Positions 22,812-34,122 of a stretch of DNA of 53,882 nt are shown here, in pieces (the first letter of the stretch is position 1; every line of letters begins with the position of its first letter). The stretch comes from Butyriboletus loyo (Eukaryota > Basidiomycota > Agaricomycetes > Boletales > Boletaceae). The notes under the pieces are model-generated. The model had not been told where the DNA came from. It saw nothing but the letters and a program-made list of their open reading frames with translations, and made no database searches. The stretch is taken from the NCBI GenBank assembly GCA_038093515.1, contig JBBPSI010000171.1, positions 1 to 53,882 on the forward strand, written 5' to 3'. The translations under genes and the position numbers were made by a program.

Positions 22812-24453
22812 ATGATAATGTTGAATGCTGACAATCCAGCAATAGTACTTGACACCAATCTCTATCGTGGAGTGTGGGCTGTCACATTCCAGTCCGATGG
22901 AAAGCATCTTTTGGGTGGGAGTGATGATGGCATTCGACGATGGCGACTTGAAGACAATCAAGAGGTCGGACACCAAATGGGAATGAACATGAATGCCATC
23001 AGCGTGTCAAGAAATCACCAGTGGATAGTGTGCGGCGCTGAGGAGGGCGCAAGTGTGTGGGATGCAGAGCTGCACACAAAGGCCATCGAGGTGGAGGGCG
23101 GAAACTGGGTGTATACGGTCGATGTCTCACCAGATTCGACCAGGTTTGCCACTGGGACTGGTAAGACAGCGAGCATTTGGAGCATAAAGACTGGGGAGAG
23201 ACTCGTTGGCCCGCTCCAACATGACAAGGAAGTCAATGGAATCAAATTTTCCCCAAACGGGGAGCACATCGCCACTTCCTGCTTTCAAGGCTCGATCTGT
23301 GTTTTCGACAGTCACAACGGCGATGAGCTCGTCACAATCGAGACCGAAACAACCTCATCTCCAATAGCCACTCTACTTGTGTGGTCCAATGATGGCCAGC
23401 AAATTTTTGTGTCAACCAATGACTACAAAATCACGTCTTTTGCTGTGTCCACAGGGTCCCAGGTCGCCGAGTCGCCAGCTTTCAGCAGGGTCAAGTCCAT
23501 CGCTCTAGCAGCAAATGGCAAATTCATTGTGGCGTGTGGATTCTCTTCCATCTTCTTCCTGGACACGTCGACTCTGACTCAGATTGGCTCTGCCATCGAG
23601 GACAGCACAACAATATTATCGATCGCCCTCTCCCCAGATGACACATATCTGGCAACTGGACGACAGGATGGAAAAGTCACTGTGCATGACCTCGGTCGTA
23701 TTCTCCCAGAGTCATATGGTCCTTTCCATGTAAGTATTTGGCTATTCTATCGAACCATCTCATCACACAATATCAGACATCAACTAGTGATCTCGAGGTA
23801 TCTACTCGTTCTGTTCCCGTTCGACGCGAGTTCTCACGATCGTATAGGTTGACGTGCCGTCGAGCGCGCCCGCTCCTGAGTTCGACTTTGACGAGGTTCG
23901 TGGCCACCTCATTTTGTTTCTTGCTTTTATATTGACACTGCTGGAGCCACCATCCCCGACCTCCGCTGCCGATCCCCGGGAGCTATCGACACTCGACTCC
24001 CCTGCCGAGGCACGTCACGAGTCGCAGATTCGCTCAATATTAAAAAAGTTGCTACCGCGGAGGGGTGGGAAGGGCGTCACTTCACACAATCCCGGTCGAC
24101 GTTCCGGAAAGTCACCCCAGCCCGCTGGTCATCAATCTCCTTCCCACTCACCACCGAAAGTGGATGCCACAAACGAGGGCCCTTCAAGGATGGCTGCAGC
24201 TGAACGTCAAGCAGTGAGTGTTCGTCCTTGATATACGATGGGATGCGGTTGGTTTAATATTTCATTGTAGCGCACATCCACAGGATTCACCAGAAGACGA
24301 CAGGTTCTCTTTTCCGCACATTTGTATGCAGGCACTAATCACACATCGCAGCGTAAATCGCGTGCCAAGGCCGCGGTTCCCAACCATCCAAACAAAGATG
24401 CTTCGCGTGGCGGGGAGCGTGCTGCGGATTCAACGGTAGCAGACCTGGTATGA
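22812..24453 (+). CDS. WD40 beta-propeller protein with basic tail, array copy 4
   Basis: Exons 22812-23729, 23777-23797, 23848-23895, 23947-24213 and 24271-24453 join in phase 0 and give 478 residues. The start differs from copies 1-3: a 10-nt deletion just after their ATG would shift the frame, but two ATGs at 22812 and 22818, made by local base changes, restore it (MIMLNADNPAIVLD against MLTIQQDPTIVLD). Exon 3 reads VDVPSSAPAPEFDFDE, unlike the others (HEVP...). Exon 4 (AAERQA) and exon 5 (RTSTGFTRRR) match copy 1. Intron 3 ends GGAG instead of TGCAG or TGTAG but still has AG. Confidence 0.85.
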
Positions 24454-27371
24454 CTCTTCCTGGCGATGTAGGCCTCGTCACGATGGCTCACGTCCTATTA
24501 GACACAACCAGCGAACGATCCATCTCACCCTTCGGCCGCGGGGGTCCTCGTAACGGTGCGCGTAACTCTTCTTTCACTTACATCGTTATGCTTACGGTGG
24601 ATTAGCATGAGCAAGGATCGAGGTACTCTACCCTTGCCATCACCCTTCCCGCGTGGTTGCTGTGCAATCGTTCGGGCATACACGATGACTTACCTTGATC
24701 CACATCATTCGATATAATACCTGTGGATTCTACTCTGAATCGCGATCATGCGGTCATCGATCGTGCAGTTTTTTAATTTCGTGTCACCTCGCAACATCAG
24801 TATGAACCTTGATAACCCTGTCCATGATCGACTTTCCCAGGATATTTTACCCAATGGTCATAAACCAAGTCTGTCTATCCATACACGGAGGCTGGAACCG
24901 TAGGACAGTATCCAATGGATGATTCGTAGAAATAAAACGAGCAAGCGAGAGAAGTCAATAGGGATGTCAAGCAATGGCGGGAAATATAAGATCATGAAAC
25001 GAATGACTGATGAGAGTAGTTGCGGCAAGAATCGACACCTTACGAGGGCGGTGTCGGTCCACGAGAACCAAGACAGAGAGCGAGTGGGGGCGAGGAAGAG
25101 CGAACGGCACGGAACGCAACGTCAAAACTAATATGATACTGCTTGACTGGAATCGCTCACTTTCTGTCGCAAAACTCATCCCATTCGACTTTCTTGTTTG
25201 TGGAACGATCCTTTGGTATTCAGGTTCGCCTTTTCCTCGTGTGCCCCCATCATCCTCAAATGCGCCGTCTTCCAAACACTAGCTTGCTTGTATGTCGGTC
25301 AAATCCGTTTCTTTCATCACACGCGAAAGTTGGTCCGCGACATTCTAGCGCACTCATCTGGTCCCCGGCATCAACAGACGAGTATTTTCCCATCACGGGC
25401 GCCCTGTACGATCTGATCGCTTCCCTCACTCGCGTCCGGTCCATACCCAATCCACCCATTTCCTTCCAAACCATTTCCTGGCTCCAATTCCGCACCTTTC
25501 CTCTCTTCCATTCCCTCCGATCACACCGGGTCCCGTCTCACTATCTCCTGCGACCATCTCACTTGCTTCTGGGACACCACCGTCCCCGCGAAAAGACTAG
25601 GTGGCACTCACATCTGAGCCGACTTCCTCTTCCGAGCGTGAAAAACGGCACAGGGCTGCCAGCGAGGCTGGCCAGGCATGGTCAACGCAAAGCCCCCACG
25701 ACCATGCCCAAGTCCCACGTGGAACAAGTATCCAAGGCAGGCTTACCCTGGATCGATCGAGCGGTCGTATAGTTGTGGGTCGATCGTACCGTGTGGACGT
25801 GGGACGTCGAGTCGGATGTGTGTGGATGCGATCGTGCGTCCTTCGTCCCTTCCCTGCTACATTTTGGGGGGCATGTCGACAATTGATCACATGCTGGTTT
25901 CCGTTGTCGTTTCTATTCATTTATCTATTCATCTTCGTCTTCTGTCGTCTAGGCTTGAACGACCGATGCTCGAACTGGTGGTTACTGACAGACACACCGT
26001 CCTTTCACCCTGTATGCGCCGGACCGTCTCCATCTTTGACGTCCATTCGCCCTCGCTTGCGAATAGAGCCGGAACGCACATGTACTCTGCCACACTATCA
26101 TTTCCGGCACTGCACCGACCTTTCCTTGATCGTCAGTGCGCAATCGCAAGCATAAAAAGCATGAGATGGTGCCCCAAAAGATCCTGAGCATCGATTGGGT
26201 GGGTGAGGTCATTGGCGTGGGTGACGAGGGTGGAGTAGAGGTGTGGTAGGTTGGTCAGAGGATCGACTATTGACTGGTGAAACGTGGGTATTCCACATCT
26301 CCTGGGGGCGTAGAGACCGAAGATGGGCGCAATGCAGATATCGACGTGCTTTCTTTCTACAAAGATGTGGAGGTACGAGAAGTGACAAAGAGAGAAGAGA
26401 GCGAGGAAAGGAAAGGGTTGTAGCATTGCATCGATACTCCGATGCACAACCAAGATTGACAGCAACTCTCGTGGTACCGCGGCTTTTATACCGATGTCAA
26501 AGGTCGGTTTAAGCTAGCGGACACCAATTTATGCGACGTGTATGCTTTCATCTGACGATCGACACTGACGAACTAGCTAGATCGGAGTGCTCCAGGTTGC
26601 AACTACCGATCCACCTCGTCTGCTCGCACCACAATACACGTTCTACGTAGCAGGCTAAAAGATGCTACATTCGTGGCAACGCGTTGGGGATGTCGCGTTC
26701 GAGCTCAACGGAAAATGCCAGTTGGAGGTGACCAACGGAAATGGGGTCGTGGGGACATCATCAAGGATGGAGATCGATGGGTTCGACGAATATTTGCGGA
26801 CGACGGAAAGCATCGTGTGTTTTCTTCGTCCGTCGCCAAGACGGGCTCATCGCTATTCTAGCATGTCGCGAGTGCGTGATACGGACCATGCAAGCCTGAG
26901 GAGTGGGGAGATCCTCCGGGGCTGTAAACTCAATAGTTGCCTCGGAAAAAGCCGCTGCTGATGGAGTTTTTCCAGCCACTTTCTAAGTACGACAAGGTCC
27001 GATTTCATTCCCAAATTTGATCTACAACAAACTTTTTCAGCGTTATGTATGGGCACCATCCCCAAAGTACCTGACGGAAGTCGCAGAACACAGGCTTCAC
27101 CCAGCTTGGCTCCAAAAGCGCTGTATAGGTCAGGAAAGGGTTGCAGCCCAACCCCACAGCGCCCGTAAAGAAGCTCCCTCGAGACAAACCTGTGCACGCT
27201 GCAGAGTTGGAGGATACATGACAGATTGAGCTCAGAAGACGAGGCATATGCATAACTAACCTAACAACCTAACATAAATGTCGATCCGAGTCGCCATTCG
27301 AAGCACAACCATGCTCTAATCTTTCACCGACGCTCCAGCGCTAGTCCCTGGTCTCTACCTAACATTCTTGT
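24454..27371. other. Right end of the WD40 array; no intact gene
   Basis: 24454-24950 is the WD40 3' flank. 25128-25800 duplicates 13960-14760, and 25143-25772 is an open frame (209 codons) within it that I do not recognise and do not believe, since the copy at 14 kb is frameshifted. 25780-26240 shares pieces with 21190-21500. 26530-26650 is an inverted copy of about 15990-16150. 26660-27250 is unique in the window and shows no clear domain. Confidence 0.5.
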
Positions 27372-29159
27372 TTAAACCTGACGCGCATTGTCAATGTCTC
27401 TCAACGGTTCGAGTCGAATCGCCTCCGATTCGTTCGCGTCCCCTTCCACGACCTCATCCTGTCCCAGAGTGACATCTGCGTCTGCGATCGCAGACACGGC
27501 AGCACCTCCGCCGGCGACGGGTTGCGACAACACACCGAATCCGGTATCAATCCCCTCCCAGCGCCCACGAAGGTCACGGTCATACAGCTCTCGCACGCTG
27601 ATGATGAACCGCGGCATCATAGGGCATATGGTCACGAAAGATAGCAACCACAAGAAGAGCAACGAAGTGCTGCTTTGTGTGGAGTAGGCGATCATATTAT
27701 GCACATTGTAGAGCGTATTTCTGGCAGTTCAGAAGAAAATAACAGCGCGGTTAGTTGTTGGGCAAGCACTCGAGAGTGTGGAAAAGCGAGACGCACACAA
27801 CGAAGTAAACAACTCCATCTCTCACGAGTTGATGCATGTACCGATTGGGCTGCCACTGCTTGGCTGCTTTGTACATCTCGACCGACTGCTTGCAGGTCTG
27901 GATAACCGCGAGAATCAAAAGCGTAGCACTGAGAATAAATCGCGGGATTTTGGAATAGATAAAAATCTCGGATGGAACATTGAAGGAGGTATCGCAGTGC
28001 GAGAATTTGATAAGTTGAACAACTGTGACTGGAGAAAAGAGTGCAAGGTGACGAAGGATCACATTCGTAAGATACAGTGCTGCATGGGGTTTAGCTCGAG
28101 ACATACCAGAGATGTAGGTACTGGGATTGTCGAAGATTCCTGTCATGACACAGGAACAAATAACCTGTATCACGTAGATGAACAGGAGGACCCGAAGAAC
28201 CCATTTGGATCGATTCCACATTGCATACACACGCAGGATCATTACGACTGTAGTGGGAATCATGGTCAAGGGAAGGGAATTAGAGGGTACAGTAACTTAC
28301 AGTCAGCAGCATTATAAAATATTTCCAACGCCCAGACAAGTACCACGAATAGTATGGTGCCTTTGGGATATTCATGCCTCATGCTGCTAGTGTCACAGGC
28401 GATAAATGGATCTGCTTACATCTATGCAACTGTTGTCAATATAGTTTTCAATTGCAATTTAGATGCATACATCTACACAGGAGACCGTCGTTAACGACAG
28501 ACAAGGCACGAAGTAGAAAAACTGACTCTGACGGGGCCAGGGACAAAGGTAGTGCCAACTGCAAACATATCTGATCAGCTCAATCGACCTCTAATACAAT
28601 TCTGAACATACAGAATGCATCAAGACTTGACCACGGATCAACCGTTAGCTGTATGATTTTTTATGCTTCATAGCAACAATCGACGTACATAGCGGAAGAA
28701 AGACCGACATAACGAACCTACAGAACTGTGAATCTAGAATGTACAATTGAGGTTCCCTGAACTTTTACACGCACCAGAACAAAAATTGTAGAAACTTGGG
28801 TCCAGGGCCTGCACTGTAAGACTGTCGGGGACCTAGCCCGTTCAATAATTGTTGGTTCCTTACCCATACATAGTCTACCTTTGAATATCGTCAGCCCACA
28901 GATATGATGCACAGAGTAAAATAACATGCCTCTCTCGAAAAGGTGAGGACTGCAAAGGTGGGATTGCAATGCTCAGTTCAGCGTGAAAAGCATAGCGTGT
29001 GCACAAGCATCACTCACGATAATCATATACAACAGCAGTGACGATAACAACTGCGCTGGTCTATAAGATCAATCATTGACGGAAAGTATGAGCGAGCGCA
29101 CGGGATACATAGTTGTCCAGCTGGTCAATCTCCAAAATAGACTGCAGGTCAGAGGACAT
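27372..29159 (-). pseudogene. DUF6533-type multi-pass membrane protein A, one internal stop
   Basis: Thirteen exons in minus order: 29102-29159, 29018-29050, 28930-28949, 28864-28878, 28775-28813, 28689-28717, 28612-28625, 28527-28558, 28420-28472, 28301-28383, 28107-28247, 27797-28028 and 27372-27720. Phases agree throughout (365 codons plus stop), but exon 9 carries TAG at 28422-28424, where gene B has CAG. The intron after exon 3 starts GC (gag|gcatgt), where B and D have gtatgt. The DUF6533 region is VIVTAVVYDY, LLTFSRE, VDYVW, RPWTQVSTIFVL. Further on are LRVYAMWNRSK, AKQWQPNRYMHQLVRDG and MPRFIISVRELYDRDLRGRW. The hydrophobic segments suggest about seven membrane spans. It may be a recent pseudogene, or truncated after the fourth or fifth span. 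Confidence 0.8.
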
Positions 29160-32100
29160 GGCAAAGATTCAGAGTCGAAGATAGGGAGGTTTTACAGTGA
29201 TTCAGTGATGAGTTCCACTGGCAGTTATATCACCTATCCGGTGTATTGGATATTTGCTTTGAGACAAGTTTAGAACAGCGAGTGATGTTTGATCTTTGGA
29301 CGTTCGACAAACATGCGATGCACCGTGATGGAAGGGTGATAATGGCAGGCAGTACAAGAACGTCTTCGTTGCTGTACAGAGAACAGAGACTGTTGAAACA
29401 CAATAAATTTTCACTCAAAATATTCAATCGTAATCTTCCCTTATCTGTAGTCACGTCATCCAGGTCGGTGGGTTGCGCCGATGGGGCCTGAACTCGACCA
29501 CGTAAAGTGAATCTAACTGAAAACACCAAGGCGGGGCTGTTTATCCCCCCTCTTTCGATGGAGTATTTCGATGTCGCCGCACGGTAGTATCCAACTACTC
29601 GGGCAGAGTCCAACCTTTGATTGGATTGCACATCGTGCGACAAAGGGAGATATGGATATGTCGTTGGGCATACAGTCGTGTGACACTCAAAACGACACTG
29701 AAAGCCAACGAAAACGAGAAAACGGAAGAGGTAGGGAGTGGGTGGGGCCGACTCACGTGGTCGTGTCGATCCAATCAGCCCCCAATCCTCTAGCCAACTG
29801 TCGGTATCCACAACCCTCCTCAAGCCTGACCCGCGCACCTGACCTGAAGACATGAAATGCGGCGGTGAGTTCACCAACATACATGTCGACCTCGGAAGCC
29901 TGCAGGCCGGGTGACGACGGAAGGCAGTGCGGGAGCATCTTCATCGCCATGCAGAAAACAAAGTCTTCACGTATGCAACACAGGGCATGCCGCAGTAAAA
30001 GGTTTGGATCGTAATTGCCTTTTGGGATGATGACCATAGTCTAGATCAAACATGCCTCAAGGGCCTCATTTGTCGCTTACTTCGACGCTCCCTCCACGCC
30101 CGCACTCAGCCGAACCTATCACAGTGGCCGCCCACTTCTGCCCGTCAATACACATCGAATTCCTTATTTTTGCTGATCTTGACTTGAAGATAGAGCAATC
30201 ATTTCATCGTAGAATCCTTCTACGTCAACCTACCTGTGAGTTTGGGGTAATAGCCTGGCAACTAAGATTTTGGTGATGACGAGAACCAGCAGCGCCTCTC
30301 CGCCAATATTACCAAAGTACTCACCCTCATCCGGGAATGATCCCGAGAACCCCGGTTGCTTCTGCTAACAGTGATCGGAGCCGTGAGGCGTGTGATGGCG
30401 TCTGGTGACCCTTGCCCACCAGCGAGTACATTCCAGGGGCGGATACCTACTGAAACAGTCGTCTGATTCAGAGGGCTGTTACAACTGCTTCGGTTGCCAC
30501 GTGGGACCGAGAACCTGTCAGAACCCTGGACTCGATAACGGCGCAGAGTGTTGCTAGTCGGACAAGACAGAACGAACTGCCTATTGTATTCGAGTGTGGT
30601 GGAAAAACAGAGAGAACAAACTAAGGGGCTGTGACGACAGGGCAAGGTGTAAATATGTATCAGATATAGGAGAACGGTTAAACCCGACATGACGTTGCCC
30701 CAGAGTATACCAAGCACATTTTATGACAGAACCCGTCCAAGTCAAGATGCCAGATCATCGAGACAACGACCTTACGCAGCTATGTATCCTCTCCCCCCAC
30801 TGGGAAGGTGATGATAAATGTATGGAGGGCGGGAATGGATGCGATACACATGTCTTGCACATAGAGCGAGAAAGCGATGTATCCCGTTGAGCATACGGTC
30901 ACATGCAGGTTACAGTCAAAATGACGCTGAAAGCCAACTTGCGCGAAAAAGGAATGGGCGGGGCCTACGCACGTGTCCGCTTCGATCCAACCTACCCCAA
31001 TCTTCTAACCAAGCGTCGGTGCCCACGCCCTCCTCAATCCTAGACCCGCACACCTGACCCGACGACACGAAATGCGGCGGTGATTTAAGTACCATACATG
31101 CCGACCTCGGAAAGTGTTGCAAGCGGGAGAGAGCCCGCACTTGACTAGTATGATTATCCGTCAGAAGAGGGCCTTTGTGAGAGGTGCTGCCTGACCCCCA
31201 AGGGTGCATACAGTCGAAAGTGGTTTAACCCCGTCATCGAATGCCACACAAAGGAATAGATCGATTTCGCATGGCTACCTCTTGTTCTTGGCTGTACTGT
31301 AAAATTGGCCATTTGGTTGATACAGAGATGCTCGAAGCCCCCGAGGAGGCGATGCAAAGAAAAACAGGTGGAAGCGTCAGAGAACAATGGCGTTGCCTTC
31401 CCGCTCAAGAGGAAGGGGAAACACATCACGTGACGATTGGCCGATGAGCAGCGCCACTCACTAGGATCAGCTCGACGAATCCGCAGTTTATCGAGCATCC
31501 CACGACAGAGGCCCACTGACGACTGTATCATGGCTCACTGGTCGAACAAGATCTGAACTGGTGTCATTCAGCTAGTTGACGCGGTTTTTTTTAATTCTCC
31601 TTTGTCTCGCTACTCAGCCTTGCTCTCAGCGACAAGTAGACATGCCCTCTTTGACCTGCGAGGCGACGAACACCATCCTCGATGGAAACTCTTCATTCCG
31701 GAATGATCTCTCTTTGCACTCACCTACTTGCACGCAAGGACTGTATTACGAGCCCCAGGCAGAGGAATTATAATCTTCAGGTCGCCTGAAGAGATATTTG
31801 CTCAGCTCGACTTCAGACAAGTGAGGCGTGTACATAAGGAAACAACATGGTTCGTGCTGCACTCCGATCGATATTGCGACTGACAGCGGTGCCCCAGATT
31901 GCCCACACCAATTCTGTATCGCCGTGCCCCCAGCACGCTTGTATCATTCCCACCGGGATTGTTGGCGCAACCTGTCGTCGCATCATTGAGCATTTTTTAG
32001 TTTCGGCTTGCTATATCATAGGTTCACGCGCCAGTCGACTGACTTCCAATGATTACTTGGCGGTTATATTGACGCTCGAGACATTACTCACATATCCCGC

Positions 32101-32294
32101 CAGTACGATAAACTAGGAAGCGAATGCGAGACGGAGAGTGCACCGGAAACGTATCCGCAAAGTATGTACATTGAGCTCTGAAGATGAGGCATGTACATAG
32201 GTAAATAGCTATCTGACCCGCCATTCAAAGAACCACAATTTCTCCATTCCACCAGCACTAGTGCTCGTCCCCGGTTTCTACCCTAAATCCTCAT
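29160..32294. other. Intergenic with relic repeat cassettes
   Basis: Two copies of a dispersed repeat (here R1) lie at about 29660-29890 and 30880-31120; both contain the gccaac...ggggcc block and the later ctcggaa block. A second repeat (R2) at about 30265-30400 on minus encodes NIGGEALLVLVITKIL. The proximal 29180-29420 resembles 34150-34390 upstream of gene B, as expected for a tandem duplication. No intact gene seen; the 216-codon minus frame at 29230-29880 crosses R1 and is probably fortuitous. Confidence 0.5.
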
Positions 32295-34122
32295 TCAAAC
32301 CTCCCGCGTACTGTCCCCCAATGGTTCGAGTCGAATCGCCTCCGATTCGTTCGCGTCCCCTTCCACGACCTCATCCTGTCCCGGAGTGACATCTGCGAAT
32401 GCGATCACAGACGCGGCAGCATCTTCACTGGCAACAGGTTGCGACAACACACCGAATCCTGTGTCAACCCCCTCCCAGCGCCTACGAAGATCACGGTCAT
32501 ACAGCTCTCGCACGCTGATGATGAACCGCGGCATCATAGGGCATATGGTCACGAAAGACAGCAACCACAAGAAGAGCAGCGAAGTGCCGTATTGTGAGGC
32601 CTCTTCGTAGACTATAGTAGTCACATTGTAGAGCGTATTTCTAGCAGTTCAGAAGAAAATCACTGAGTGGTCAGTTGTTGGGCAAGCACTCGAGAGTAGG
32701 ATGTATGGGGGAATTAATCGTGACGAACGAGAGTGTGGAAAAGCGAGACGCACACAAAGAAGTAAACAATTCCGTCTCTGACGAGTTGATGCATGTACCG
32801 ATTAGGCTGCCACTGCTTGGTTGCTTTGTACATCTCGATCGACTGCTTGTAGGTTTGGATAACAGCGAGAACCAAAAGCGTAGCACTGAGAATAAATCGC
32901 GGGATTCTGTAATACATGAAAATATTGGGTGAAATGTTGGTGAAGGAATTGCAATACGAGAAACTGGTAAGTTGAACAACTGTGACTGGAACAAAGGGTA
33001 GAAGGCAGCGAAGGGTCACCTTCGTGAGATGCAATGATACATCCAGTATAGCTCGCCGGGACGTACTGGAGTTGTAGGTGCTGGGACTGCCGTATATGCC
33101 TGCAAAAACAGAGGAACAAATAATCTGTGGCACGTAGATGAACAGGAGGACCCAAAAGATCCATTTGGATCGATTCCACATTGCATACACACGCAGGATC
33201 ATTACGACTGTAATTGGGAACCATGGTCAAGGGATGGGAATTAGCGGGTACGGTGACTCACAATCAGCAACACCAAGGAAGATTTCGAACCCCCAGAGAT
33301 ATACCATCATTAGTATGGTGCCTTTGGAATATCCATCACTCGTATCGATAGTGTTGCAGGCAATAAATGAATCTGCTTACATCTGTGGAATTGTTATCGA
33401 CATAGCTTGCAATTTCGATTTAGATGCATACGTCTACACAAAAGATCGTCATCAACGACAGACAAGGTGCGAAGCGGTAAAACCGACTCTGACGGGGCCA
33501 GGGAGAAAGGTAGTACCAACTGTTAACATATCTGATCAGCTTGATCGACCTCCAATACAATTCTGGACATACAGAATCCATAAAGACTTGACGATGGATT
33601 AACCGTTAGCCGTATAATCTTTATGCATCATGGCAACAATCGACGTACATAGTGGAACAAAGACCAAAATAACGAAGCTATAGAACTGTGAATTGTACTA
33701 TGGGATTTCCTGGACTTTTACACGCACCAGAACAAAGCTTGTAGAGACCCGGGTCCAGGGTCTGTGCTGTTAGGCTGTCAGGGACCTACTAATTGCTTGA
33801 TAATTGTTACTGCCTTACCCAAACATAGTCCACCTTTGAATATTATCAGTACACATGCAAATATGATGGCAGAGTGACGTAATAACATACCTCTCTCGAA
33901 AATGTGAGGACTGCAGTGATAGGATTGCAACACCCAGTTCAGCGGAAAAGGATAGCGTGTGCATTGACAGCATCACTCACAATAATCGTACACAACAACC
34001 GTGACGAGAGGAACTACGCTGGTCTATAAGATGAATCGTTGACGGAAGGTATGAGTGAGCGCACGGGATATATAGTTAGACATCTGACGAAGCTCCAAAG
34101 CAGACTGCAGGTCAGAGGACAT
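32295..34122 (-). CDS. DUF6533-type multi-pass membrane protein B
   Basis: Thirteen exons in minus order: 34065-34122, 33981-34013, 33891-33910, 33819-33833, 33728-33766, 33649-33677, 33573-33586, 33488-33519, 33381-33433, 33262-33338, 33067-33207, 32754-32985 and 32295-32640. The total is 1089 nt, 362 residues, no internal stop. The N-terminus (MSSDLQSALEL) is followed by the DUF6533 signature VVVYDY, LLTFSRE, VDYVW, HRPWTRVSTSFVL and LRYFGLC. Then come TTFLPGPV, DFVMILRVYAMWNRSK, ATKQWQPNRYMHQLVRDG and MPRFIISVRELYDRDLRRRW, and an acidic C-tail. Hydropathy by eye gives about seven spans. The family is common in Agaricomycetes and its function is unknown. It follows gene A at about 5 kb spacing in the same orientation. 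Confidence 0.88.

Noticed and set aside
4948..24453. Interpreting the WD40 proteins as NACHT-WD40 (NLR-like) receptors
   Set aside because: No P-loop, NACHT or other nucleotide-binding domain precedes the propeller; the leader has stops in all frames.
25143..25772. 209-codon open frame on +
   Set aside because: Its duplicate at 14.0-14.6 kb is frameshifted, there is no recognisable domain, and three overlapping frames are open in the same Pro/Ser-rich sequence, as expected from composition.
29230..29880. 216-codon minus-strand open frame
   Set aside because: It runs across the R1 repeat and the 5' flank of gene A; the corresponding region before gene B is open only in part.
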